Shown: one piece after another, positions 15,559-21,588 of the stretch
How positions within the stretch are numbered: position 1 is the stretch's first letter
Layout of the letters: every line of letters begins with the position of its first letter
Virus record (IMG/VR): IMGVR_UViG_3300050132_000119
Span: 1 to 56,544 of that record
Strand: one strand, 5' to 3'
DNA: 56,544 bases
DNA from: a virus
The notes under the pieces: model-generated
Told to the model about the DNA's origin: nothing
Databases searched by the model: none
What the model saw: only the letters and a program-made list of their open reading frames with translations
Translations under genes and position numbers: made by a program

Positions 15559-15620
15559 ATAATCTAAAACTGACTGAGTGGTTCCCTGCAACAGTCAAAC
15601 CTGTTCATGAGGGTGTGTAT
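15551..15620 (+). repeat. 70-bp perfect direct repeat, copy 1
   Basis: Identical to 15763-15832. It covers the ribosome-binding site and first 22 codons of the first of two tandem paralogues. Beyond it the two genes differ strongly. Confidence 0.95.
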
Positions 15621-15770
15621 GAAATCCGCATCGACTATTTTGGTACCAGTTACGCTACTTGGTCTAAGGGTTTATGGACAGTGAGTGCACTCTCCAGGTC
15701 TTCAGCGGGGCATCAACAGCGCCCGTCATTCCAGCAAAACAAGACTTGGCGCGGAGTGTCCAAGGAATGA
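15555..15770 (+). CDS. Tandem paralogue 1, WFPATVKPVHEGVY protein
   Basis: A 71-residue protein. The N-terminal NLKLTEWFPATVKPVHEGVY and the C-terminal TWRGVSKE belong to a small phage family of the pattern W-F-x-x-x-V-K-P-V-x-x-G-V-Y ... W-R-G-[LV], of unknown function. Its first 22 codons are identical in DNA to those of the next gene. Its stop overlaps the next start. Confidence 0.75.
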   Translation: MNNLKLTEWFPATVKPVHEGVYEIRIDYFGTSYATWSKGLWTVSALSRSSAGHQQRPSFQQNKTWRGVSKE

Positions 15771-15832
15771 ATAATCTAAAACTGACTGAGTGGTTCCCTG
15801 CAACAGTCAAACCTGTTCATGAGGGTGTGTAT
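15763..15832 (+). repeat. 70-bp perfect direct repeat, copy 2
   Basis: Second copy of the segment at 15551-15620, spaced 212 bases away. Perfect identity against strongly diverged flanking coding sequence points to gene conversion or a chimeric duplication rather than simple gene duplication. Confidence 0.95.
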
Positions 15833-15976
15833 CAGGTTTATATATCTTCATGCTTTGAAGAATACGCAATGTGGAAGAATGGTGAGTGGTCCTTGTCCAG
15901 ATTAACGAAAGATGGTGATTTCCGATTCGTTGCTGGTCGGTACCAGAATAAAGACTGGCGCGGAGTCCAGAAATGA
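15767..15976 (+). CDS. Tandem paralogue 2, WFPATVKPVHEGVY protein
   Basis: A 69-residue protein with the same first 22 residues as its upstream neighbour, then a different middle (QVYISSCFEEYAMWKNGEW) and the shared ending KDWRGVQK. The function is unknown. The pair may recognise related but different partners through the variable middle. Confidence 0.75.
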   Translation: MNNLKLTEWFPATVKPVHEGVYQVYISSCFEEYAMWKNGEWSLSRLTKDGDFRFVAGRYQNKDWRGVQK

Positions 15977-16164
15977 AATCCTTCACTCCCAAATGGTGGC
16001 CCAAGGCACCCACCCCTCTCGAAGTCGCAGCCTCAGAACTGGTGCAAGCAGAACACGCGAAGCTGAGAGCGCAGACTCAGGCTGAGTGGTTTGACGCAGA
16101 AGTGATTTTCAATACTCAGCGTATCGAGAGACTCAAAATTTATATTCAGGAGATGACTAAATGA
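15973..16164 (+). CDS. Small helical protein
   Basis: A 63-residue protein. After a basic WWPKAPTPLEVAASELVQAE it is one long amphipathic helix (KLRAQTQAEWFDAEVIFNTQ) rich in Gln, Glu and Lys, probably a coiled coil. It is joined by ATGA overlaps on both sides. Similar short proteins occur in many phage early clusters without known role. Confidence 0.65.
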   Translation: MKSFTPKWWPKAPTPLEVAASELVQAEHAKLRAQTQAEWFDAEVIFNTQRIERLKIYIQEMTK

Positions 16165-16415
16165 GCAAGGTTCACATCGTAATCGGTAAGCGGGCAAAAC
16201 ACTTGGTCCGGCCAAAAGAGGATCTGGCACCCAAGCGCATGAGGGACAACAGCGCCAAATATGTGGCGCGGGTCCGGGAGGCGAATGAGGCCCACCCGAA
16301 TCAGAAGAATATCTGGTCCGAGGGGCACTACGATGGGGCTGAACTGAAACCGTTTGAGGGGCGTCCAGGAAGCATGGATGCGTTTTATCTACCTAGTCTG
16401 GGGGTGGCGACATGA
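16161..16415 (+). CDS. Basic hypothetical protein
   Basis: An 84-residue, strongly basic protein in its first half (VIGKRAKHLVRPKEDLAPKR) with an aromatic tail (AELKPFEGRPGSMDAFYLPS). Nucleic-acid binding is possible from charge alone. No family was recognised. It overlaps both neighbours by ATGA. Confidence 0.6.
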   Translation: MSKVHIVIGKRAKHLVRPKEDLAPKRMRDNSAKYVARVREANEAHPNQKNIWSEGHYDGAELKPFEGRPGSMDAFYLPSLGVAT

Positions 16416-16720
16416 CCAACTGCAGCCAAACCTGCAACCAGGGTCGCACATGTGAATGTGAATGTGAGATGCGGGCAGTTCGTAATATCAACGATCTCAC
16501 TGACGTTGAGTTGGCGCGATATGCTGAGTATGTGGGCCTACGGGAACCCGAAGACTACTGGTACGCGGTTACCTGGAAAGAGGTTGCATCAGACCTAGGT
16601 GTCGCTATCTGTGCGGTGCTTGTGGCTGGACTCACTCTAGGCGTGTATAGTGGTCTGTTTGCCCGTGCCGATGTGGTGTGGCCGGGGCACTGGATGATTC
16701 ACTTTTTGGGGGGATTGTGA
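16412..16720 (+). CDS. Cys-rich, single-span membrane protein
   Basis: A 102-residue protein. The N-terminus has the cysteine cluster CSQTCNQGRTCECEC. The middle (DLTDVELARYAEYVGLREPE) looks like a helical pair. One clear transmembrane helix follows at about 68-87 (VAICAVLVAGLTLGVYSGLF). The role is unknown. Confidence 0.65.
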   Translation: MTNCSQTCNQGRTCECECEMRAVRNINDLTDVELARYAEYVGLREPEDYWYAVTWKEVASDLGVAICAVLVAGLTLGVYSGLFARADVVWPGHWMIHFLGGL

Positions 16721-16968
16721 TGAACTACAAACCCAGCACCCGGACCCCGCAGAAGCGCAAGACCTTGGCCGACCTAAGACCCGCACTGAAGGAAGTGGAA
16801 CCCAGCAATGCAGGGATGGTGCACACCAAGAAACAGCAGCTTGCAGAGATCTTGCTGAAGCGGCTCAAGTATCTGGATAACCTACTGAATAGTCCCAACG
16901 TGCACCTGGAGTCGATCCGGGAAGCGCAGCGGGAGAAGACTCAGATTTATGATGGTATTGCGGATTAA
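16720..16968 (+). CDS. Basic coiled-coil-like protein
   Basis: An 82-residue protein starting MNYKPSTRTPQKRKTLADLR, with a long helical segment (KQQLAEILLKRLKYLDNLLN). The start is set by the G-rich Shine-Dalgarno in GGGGGGATTGTG and a one-base overlap with the previous stop. Basic and helical, it could bind nucleic acid; no family was recognised. Confidence 0.6.
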   Translation: MNYKPSTRTPQKRKTLADLRPALKEVEPSNAGMVHTKKQQLAEILLKRLKYLDNLLNSPNVHLESIREAQREKTQIYDGIAD

Positions 16969-16978
16969 GGAACATGAA

Positions 16979-17557
16979 ATGACAACACCAAAAACCCGCG
17001 TCGTCGAAGGCGTGACGTATGAGCAAGAGTCGGAGTCTGAACACTACGGCAGGCGGTGTGATGAATGCGTAGCGGCACCGTTCCTATCGCCCTTGTGTGA
17101 CACTCTTGCGCCTAGATTTTGTCACGCAATCTGGCAAGTCGCAAAGCCAGCCGCAACCCCTGCGCTGAGTGTCGGAGAGTACGCCATTCAGGTGGAGTAT
17201 CTGCGAGGAAACAGGATGAACTCGTTCGCAGACACGATCGAGTCTCTTGTTGCCAAGGTTGCGGAGTTGAGCAGTCAATACGGGGACGAAGTATCCCGAA
17301 CCGCACAGTTACTTGAAGAGTGCGACGCCCTGCAACTGAAGTTCGAGGGTGCGGAGAAGGATGCTGTTCGATTGGATTACGTTCTACGTAAGTTGGCATT
17401 CATAGAAGCGTCTGACACTGACGCTGGAGGAACAGCGTTTCAACTACTCACGCAAGACGAGGATGAGAACTTCATCCTACTGTCTGGTGACGGGTTCTAC
17501 CCAACACATCGCGCAGCAATCGACGCCGCACATGGCATTACTAAGGAGCCGACATGA
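16979..17557 (+). CDS. Hypothetical early protein with central coiled coil
   Basis: A 192-residue protein. ATG 16979 is chosen because TAAGGA lies about 7 bases upstream. The N-terminal part has a few cysteines (RRCDECVAAPFLSPLCD), the centre (FADTIESLVAKVAELSSQYG) is coiled-coil-like, and the C-terminus (RLDYVLRKLAFIEA, then YPTHRAAIDAAHG) is of a kind seen in other phage early proteins. The function is unknown. Confidence 0.65.
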   Translation: MTTPKTRVVEGVTYEQESESEHYGRRCDECVAAPFLSPLCDTLAPRFCHAIWQVAKPAATPALSVGEYAIQVEYLRGNRMNSFADTIESLVAKVAELSSQYGDEVSRTAQLLEECDALQLKFEGAEKDAVRLDYVLRKLAFIEASDTDAGGTAFQLLTQDEDENFILLSGDGFYPTHRAAIDAAHGITKEPT

Positions 17558-17727
17558 ACCACGGACACGTCGCCCGCACAGCCGGGCTGGTAATCACAAC
17601 TGCCATCGCATCAGCAGCTATTCAGCACATGCCCGCAGATGGCCTTAGCCTGGTCCTCTTGACCATAATGATCGTGACCATCGGAGCGGGGCTTGCAGCG
17701 ATAGCTGCTTCTGAGGAGCCGATATGA
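17554..17727 (+). CDS. Very small membrane hairpin protein
   Basis: A 57-residue protein whose ATG and TGA both overlap neighbouring genes (ATGA at each end). Two hydrophobic segments (GLVITTAIASAAIQH and LSLVLLTIMIVTIGAGLAAI) are separated by a short polar turn (MPADG). It resembles an inner-membrane hairpin. It is too far from the lysis genes, and on the opposite strand, to be called a holin. Confidence 0.65.
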   Translation: MNHGHVARTAGLVITTAIASAAIQHMPADGLSLVLLTIMIVTIGAGLAAIAASEEPI

Positions 17728-18161
17728 ACCACGACAAACTGAGAGCGCTGGTGCAGGCTGCAACACCGGGGCCGTGGTCTGCATATCGCGCAGACGGTAA
17801 GTGTGAATCTACAGGGGACTGGTCGGCGCAGAGTGAATGCATTGGATGCACGCAGTATCAAGCGGTAGTTGAGAAGACATCAGGCACCGTTCTTTTACTG
17901 GTCGTTTCGGAGTCCAGCGACCACGGTGCCGAGTTGAACACCGACTCCAACGCCGCCTACATCGTCGCAGCCTGTAACGCTGTGCCTGCTCTGCTGGACG
18001 AGAACAAGGCGCTGCGGGAGGCGTTGGTTGCTACACGACATGTGCTTGAGGCGGCGAACACCCAACCTGACGGACCTATTTGCGACACGATCTGGTATAG
18101 CGGGTGCGAGACGCTGTTCGACTTCATCGACGTAGCACTCACGAAAGGGCAACCATCATGA
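17724..18161 (+). CDS. Ead/Ea22-like early protein
   Basis: A 145-residue protein. The start (LRALVQAATPGPWSAYRADG) and the later DSNAAYIVAACNAVPALLDE with a following helix are the signature of the lambda Ea22/Ead-like family common in phage early regions. Its biochemical role is unknown. It overlaps both neighbours by ATGA. Confidence 0.78.
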   Translation: MNHDKLRALVQAATPGPWSAYRADGKCESTGDWSAQSECIGCTQYQAVVEKTSGTVLLLVVSESSDHGAELNTDSNAAYIVAACNAVPALLDENKALREALVATRHVLEAANTQPDGPICDTIWYSGCETLFDFIDVALTKGQPS

Positions 18162-18361
18162 TAAACGTACCTGATGAGGCGTCCAGAATCGTAAGAAACA
18201 TGACGCAAATGGCTGAGTATCACGGAACAACATCAGTGGATGTGGTTGATGAAATTCTCAGTCGTTTTTCAAATCCGATCTTTTGCTGGGGGCAAGCCCG
18301 GAATATGGTGTTCACCCCGATAACCACGAGACATATGGCATTCAAAACGGAGGCCGCATGA
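18158..18361 (+). CDS. Small hypothetical protein, RHH-like N-terminus
   Basis: A 67-residue protein starting MINVPDEASRIVRNMTQMAE, followed by TTSVDVVDEILSRFS. This arrangement of a short strand and two helices is reminiscent of ribbon-helix-helix proteins, but the match is weak. It is coupled by ATGA on both sides. Confidence 0.55.
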   Translation: MINVPDEASRIVRNMTQMAEYHGTTSVDVVDEILSRFSNPIFCWGQARNMVFTPITTRHMAFKTEAA

Positions 18362-18714
18362 AAGCATTAGACGCGCTAACCAGCGTACTCTGTGATCCTG
18401 ACGGAATAGTCTGCATTGCTGGGTCACCAGAGGATAGGAGACTGGCACAGGCTGCGCTGGACGAACTCCGCCGCACCCTAGGTCACACCGAAACCCTACT
18501 CGGCACCGCAGAGCAACAACTGCGCGACAGGGATGCCATCATCTATGGGCTGCGGGAGAAGCTCAAGGAGATTGAGGGGTCCGCTGACTCAATCTTGCGT
18601 GATATGTGCGAATCAGAGCCGCCAGCCCCGAATGAACCTAACTCAGTTTGCATCCACACGGACGACGTAAGAATCATCCTCGGCAAGTACCTCGCAGCAG
18701 GAGCAAAACCATGA
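18358..18714 (+). CDS. Coiled-coil early protein
   Basis: A 118-residue protein starting MKALDALTSVLCDPDGIVC. The middle is a long heptad-like helix (LGTAEQQLRDRDAIIYGLRE), and the end (DDVRIILGKYLAAGAKP) is a motif repeated at the ends of neighbouring genes. No function is known. Confidence 0.6.
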   Translation: MKALDALTSVLCDPDGIVCIAGSPEDRRLAQAALDELRRTLGHTETLLGTAEQQLRDRDAIIYGLREKLKEIEGSADSILRDMCESEPPAPNEPNSVCIHTDDVRIILGKYLAAGAKP

Positions 18715-18983
18715 AAGACCGTGAACTACTGGAACTGGCGGCTAAGGCGTGCGGGTGGGTGGGTGTACCTGACAAATGGAGAAACATTTGTTCCAGTGGT
18801 AGGAACACAGAGTGGAACCCTCTCACCGATGATGGTGACGCGCTGCGGCTGGCGGTGAAATTGGGGTTGGCGTTAAGCATCGAAAACTTTGACGGTGTTA
18901 TGGACAAGACCATTGCAGACGGGGCTCTACATGAATGGTGCTGTGTGGCAATCACCGCTCTTGGGAAAGGACGAACATCATGA
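18711..18983 (+). CDS. Conserved phage early protein (90 residues)
   Basis: The protein starts MKDRELLELAAKACGWVGVP and carries WNPLTDDGDALRLAVKLGL, a pattern I recognise from many phage early proteins of unknown function. It is coupled by ATGA to the neighbours. Confidence 0.7.
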   Translation: MKDRELLELAAKACGWVGVPDKWRNICSSGRNTEWNPLTDDGDALRLAVKLGLALSIENFDGVMDKTIADGALHEWCCVAITALGKGRTS

Positions 18984-19333
18984 GCAATATCAAAACGTGG
19001 CAGGAGCGCATGAAAGAGGCGCACTCAAGCTCCGGTAACGAGGTTTACTTTGCCTGCCAGGAAATCGACGAACTCCGAGCGGCCCTGACCGCTACCGAAG
19101 CGAGGCTCAAGGAGGTTAAGCCCGATGTTTCAAAGATGGTGGACAGGTTTCTTGGATGGAAACTACCTGCGGGTTTTTATCCGGACTGTGGAATCACGTT
19201 CAAGCGTGAAAGCGACTATGCCCACCCAATGTATGGGCGGACCAAGCATGAGCCCACAGGAACGAATCTATTCGACTACGAACAGGCGAAGGCGATGTTT
19301 TTGTATTGCCTCGCAGCAGGAGTAAAAGCATGA
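18980..19333 (+). CDS. Conserved phage early protein (117 residues)
   Basis: The protein has an N-terminal coiled coil (QEIDELRAALTATEARLKEV) and then a recurrent phage domain, MVDRFLGWKLPAGFYPDCGI followed by PTGTNLFDYEQAKAMFLYCL. The domain is widespread in early regions and has no assigned function. The ATG overlaps the preceding stop. Confidence 0.7.
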   Translation: MSNIKTWQERMKEAHSSSGNEVYFACQEIDELRAALTATEARLKEVKPDVSKMVDRFLGWKLPAGFYPDCGITFKRESDYAHPMYGRTKHEPTGTNLFDYEQAKAMFLYCLAAGVKA

Positions 19334-19839
19334 GCGACTTTAATAAACTTGATCTCTACGCCAAGTTAACTCTGGGCCAGGAGAGGATGTCCCAGGAGAA
19401 GTTGGCCCAACGTCGGCGGGCTATGGGAGTGGTTGATAGCATACCGCTCGCCGCACTCGCTGCCAGTCCTGCTGCGCCTCAAGCTGACACCTGGGAGCAT
19501 GCAAAGTTTGTGCAGCGCGTACTTGGGTCAGATCATCCGACAGACCAAGATCGGGAAGATTCTCTGGCGCGGGTGAAAGAGTTTCGCCAGCAAGTATGGG
19601 AGAGCGGTCGCATTGCGGAGCTTGAAGCCGAACGCATAACCGCAGCAGGTTTGTATGTGACCGTGCTGGAGGAACTCGCGGCGCTGAAGAATCAGGGACC
19701 GGTTACTTGGGGCGTCGATTGGGGGAGACACGGCGACCTTACCTGCGTCAGCATCGTCAAAAAACACCCCAACGGCCAGATAGAAGTTGTTGCCACCGAG
19801 TACGAGCCAGAAGCCGGGGCACAGGAGAAACCAGAATGA
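19330..19839 (+). CDS. Hypothetical early protein (169 residues)
   Basis: The N-terminal two-thirds are helical and charged. The C-terminus (VTWGVDWGRHGDLTCVSIVK, then HPNGQIEVVATEYEP) is a compact beta-rich segment seen at the ends of other phage early proteins. The function is unknown. The start overlaps the previous stop by ATGA. Confidence 0.65.
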   Translation: MSDFNKLDLYAKLTLGQERMSQEKLAQRRRAMGVVDSIPLAALAASPAAPQADTWEHAKFVQRVLGSDHPTDQDREDSLARVKEFRQQVWESGRIAELEAERITAAGLYVTVLEELAALKNQGPVTWGVDWGRHGDLTCVSIVKKHPNGQIEVVATEYEPEAGAQEKPE

Positions 19840-20222
19840 CTGACAAGCAAACACCAATTGACGGTGAATTCATCCTCGGACCCACATCACTCTGGGCGAC
19901 TCTGCCTAGTGAGATCATGAATATAAGAGGCAACCCCATATCGAATGACTTCATCGTTCCGATCAATGGGGTTGAGATTCTCAAACTGACGCCGGAAGGG
20001 ATGATCTACAAGGGAAAGTTGATCGAGGACGCCGGGGAAGCCCACTCTGCCTGGATGCAGGTTATGGGTGCGATGGGTTACAAAGCACCACTCACTGATG
20101 ATGAGATCAAGACTCTAGCGGAAAGCAATCTGCATTGCGATGATCCTCACTACACCTTCGGGAATGATGGGATCATTGGGTGGCTTGATTTCGCTCGGGC
20201 TGTGCTGAAGGGGCGGACATGA
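19836..20222 (+). CDS. Hypothetical early protein (128 residues)
   Basis: The segments FIVPINGVEILKLTPEGMIY and SAWMQVMGAMGYKAPLTDDE are of a type common in phage early clusters; the C-terminus contains NDGIIGWLDFARAVLKG. No enzymatic motif is visible. It overlaps both neighbours by ATGA. Confidence 0.65.
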   Translation: MTDKQTPIDGEFILGPTSLWATLPSEIMNIRGNPISNDFIVPINGVEILKLTPEGMIYKGKLIEDAGEAHSAWMQVMGAMGYKAPLTDDEIKTLAESNLHCDDPHYTFGNDGIIGWLDFARAVLKGRT

Positions 20223-20509
20223 CCCGAGACGAACTGAGTCAGACACTTGACGTACTCCAAGCGTCAAAGATACTCCTCAACTCTGATGGAGTGATGAACC
20301 ATGATACATTGGACCAGTGTATCCAGTTCATCAAGCGCGCCCTAGCAGCCAAGTCCAAGGGTCGCACGCAGCGCCGGGCACTGAGTGACCATCGAACCGC
20401 TGTAGCCTCACAGATGCGGACTAATGGGTACACTTACAAATACATATCCGAGCATCTCGGGGTCAGTTTAACTACAGCGTTCAGGGCTGTGAATGGGAGT
20501 ACAGAATGA
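20219..20509 (+). CDS. Helix-turn-helix DNA-binding protein
   Basis: A 96-residue protein. Residues of about 69-93 (NGYTYKYISEHLGVSLTTAF, then RAVNG) form a clear helix-turn-helix of the resolvase/LacI-like kind. The N-terminal 50 residues are helical and may mediate dimer formation. It lies about 180 bases before the 20687-20714 promoter with its palindrome, so it is a natural candidate for binding that site. This pairing is inference. Confidence 0.75.
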   Translation: MTRDELSQTLDVLQASKILLNSDGVMNHDTLDQCIQFIKRALAAKSKGRTQRRALSDHRTAVASQMRTNGYTYKYISEHLGVSLTTAFRAVNGSTE

Positions 20510-20690
20510 GTACGGCGAGTGCCGTAAAAGTCTCAACCGAATTGAGACCTTCAGACGGTGCACGGAATGTCGGCATGAATGGGGACACGCAGAGGAAGCG
20601 AACGACACTCGCAAGCCAATGCTGGATGATGATGGCCGCGACACGCCTAATCGTGTAAGCGCCTTGTTGTTGCAGCAAAAGAAGGCTTGA
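20493..20690 (+). CDS. Small putative zinc-binding protein
   Basis: A 65-residue protein with C-x12-C-x2-C followed by His residues (RRCTECRHEWGHAEE) and an acidic middle (KPMLDDDGRD). It overlaps the end of the HTH gene by 17 bases and its own stop falls in the -35 element of the next promoter. A competing 50-codon frame from 20506 with an ATGA overlap exists, but its composition is less protein-like. Confidence 0.5.
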   Translation: MGVQNEYGECRKSLNRIETFRRCTECRHEWGHAEEANDTRKPMLDDDGRDTPNRVSALLLQQKKA

Positions 20691-20714
20691 CAGCGTTTAT
20701 ACAAACGCTACAAT
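20687..20714 (+). promoter_or_regulatory. Sigma-70 promoter
   Basis: TTGACA (20687-20692) and TACAAT (20709-20714) are spaced by 16 bases. The next gene starts 30 bases downstream of the -10. The spacer is occupied by a perfect palindrome (separate entry). Confidence 0.8.
20692..20709 (+). promoter_or_regulatory. Operator palindrome in the promoter spacer
   Basis: AGCGTTT and AAACGCT flank a 4-base ATAC and fill the space between -35 and -10 exactly, sharing one base with each. A dimeric protein bound here would block RNA polymerase. The HTH protein at 20219, the RHH-like protein at 4754 and the downstream gene product are all candidates. Confidence 0.7.
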
Positions 20715-20743
20715 AGAGCCAAGAAACAACAGAGGAATCCACC

Positions 20744-21178
20744 GTGAATCGCGACACACTATGGTCAATTGCCCGCGAGCGAGCCGTCATGGATCGTGAG
20801 AGCTTTATTGATGCATGGGGCAATACTGGTGATGACCAAGTGATTGCTGATACCACTTCGGAAATTGCGCGTTTCCGCACCCTTAAGGGCAAGACATTCA
20901 AGGAGTCGGTGTCGGCAGACCGCGAAGGCGTGCGCCTGGCGCTATTGGCTGCTGAGTGCTGGTATTCGGGAAGTGAATCAGCTCAGGTTGGTCGTGAAAA
21001 GCGTCATGCCGCTGCGATGTATAAGCGAGTCCATCAGTTGCGATCTAAATTATTCGGATCAACCTTGATTGAGGTGACGCTCAAAAACGCCGTCAGCATA
21101 CCAACTCACAAAGTTAGCGAAATGATCAAAAGCGGCCTTACACCGACTGAATTTCTGGCTTCTCTGAATAACCGATAA
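20744..21178 (+). CDS. Operator-controlled hypothetical protein (GTG start)
   Basis: A 144-residue protein starting with GTG; AGAGGA lies 7 bases upstream. It is helical and charged (SIARERAVMDRESFIDAWGN, EGVRLALLAAECWYSGS, SEMIKSGLTPTEFLASL). No family was recognised. It is the only gene in the early block with its own strong, operator-bearing promoter. It could therefore be a regulator or a dose-sensitive host-directed factor. The same frame stays open after its TAA to 21370. Confidence 0.7.
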   Translation: MNRDTLWSIARERAVMDRESFIDAWGNTGDDQVIADTTSEIARFRTLKGKTFKESVSADREGVRLALLAAECWYSGSESAQVGREKRHAAAMYKRVHQLRSKLFGSTLIEVTLKNAVSIPTHKVSEMIKSGLTPTEFLASLNNR

Positions 21179-21259
21179 GACGAAGGAAAACACAGAAGGC
21201 CCACAGACGAGAAGAAGTTCTTAGATAACTTTGACGCCATATTCAGGAAGCCTGAGCCT

Positions 21260-21370
21260 ATGGATCTGAGTCAAGAGTCTTTGGAGAAAGTGGTAGCTGA
21301 TATCCAGGATATTGGCGAAGTCATTACACTGAAGCCGACTAAAGTGTTCTTCTTGGGGGAACCCAAATGA
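21260..21370 (+). CDS. Short ORF, start uncertain, possible truncated gene
   Basis: From ATG 21260 the product is 36 residues (MDLSQESLEKVVADIQDIGE...). The frame is open upstream to the TAA of the previous gene and also reads like protein there (EKKFLDNFDAIFRKPEP), but no ATG, GTG or TTG is present in that part. The gene may have lost its start, or it could be reached by readthrough. Its stop overlaps the next ATG. Confidence 0.45.
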   Translation: MDLSQESLEKVVADIQDIGEVITLKPTKVFFLGEPK

Positions 21371-21588
21371 ATTGGTTCCCTAAAGAGGCGATACCCGATG
21401 CGCCTGTTCTCCCGCTAACAGGTCCACCATGTCAGAGATGCAATCACTGGAATCCTCAACCTACCTACTTCCATACCCCTCGGGGATTTGTAGTAGACCA
21501 TATCCAACTTTGTCATGCTGAGATGATGCACTTCGACTTCGGTTGCTTTGACGCTAAGACTCTTGCGAGTTCGATTAAGGATTCTTGA
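21367..21588 (+). CDS. Small cysteine-containing protein, last rightward gene
   Basis: A 73-residue protein with PPCQRCNHWNPQPTYFHTP, then IQLCHAEMMHFDFGCFDAK, giving a C-x2-C ... C ... C pattern that fits a small zinc site. It is the end of the rightward block. Its final 14 bases overlap the convergent late gene, and no terminator is visible there. Confidence 0.65.
   Translation: MNWFPKEAIPDAPVLPLTGPPCQRCNHWNPQPTYFHTPRGFVVDHIQLCHAEMMHFDFGCFDAKTLASSIKDS

Noticed and set aside
20506-20658. Fifty-codon frame starting in an ATGA overlap after the HTH gene
   Set aside because: The start fits the cluster pattern, but the product lacks protein-like features. The overlapping frame from 20493 has a Cys/His pattern and a ribosome-binding site.
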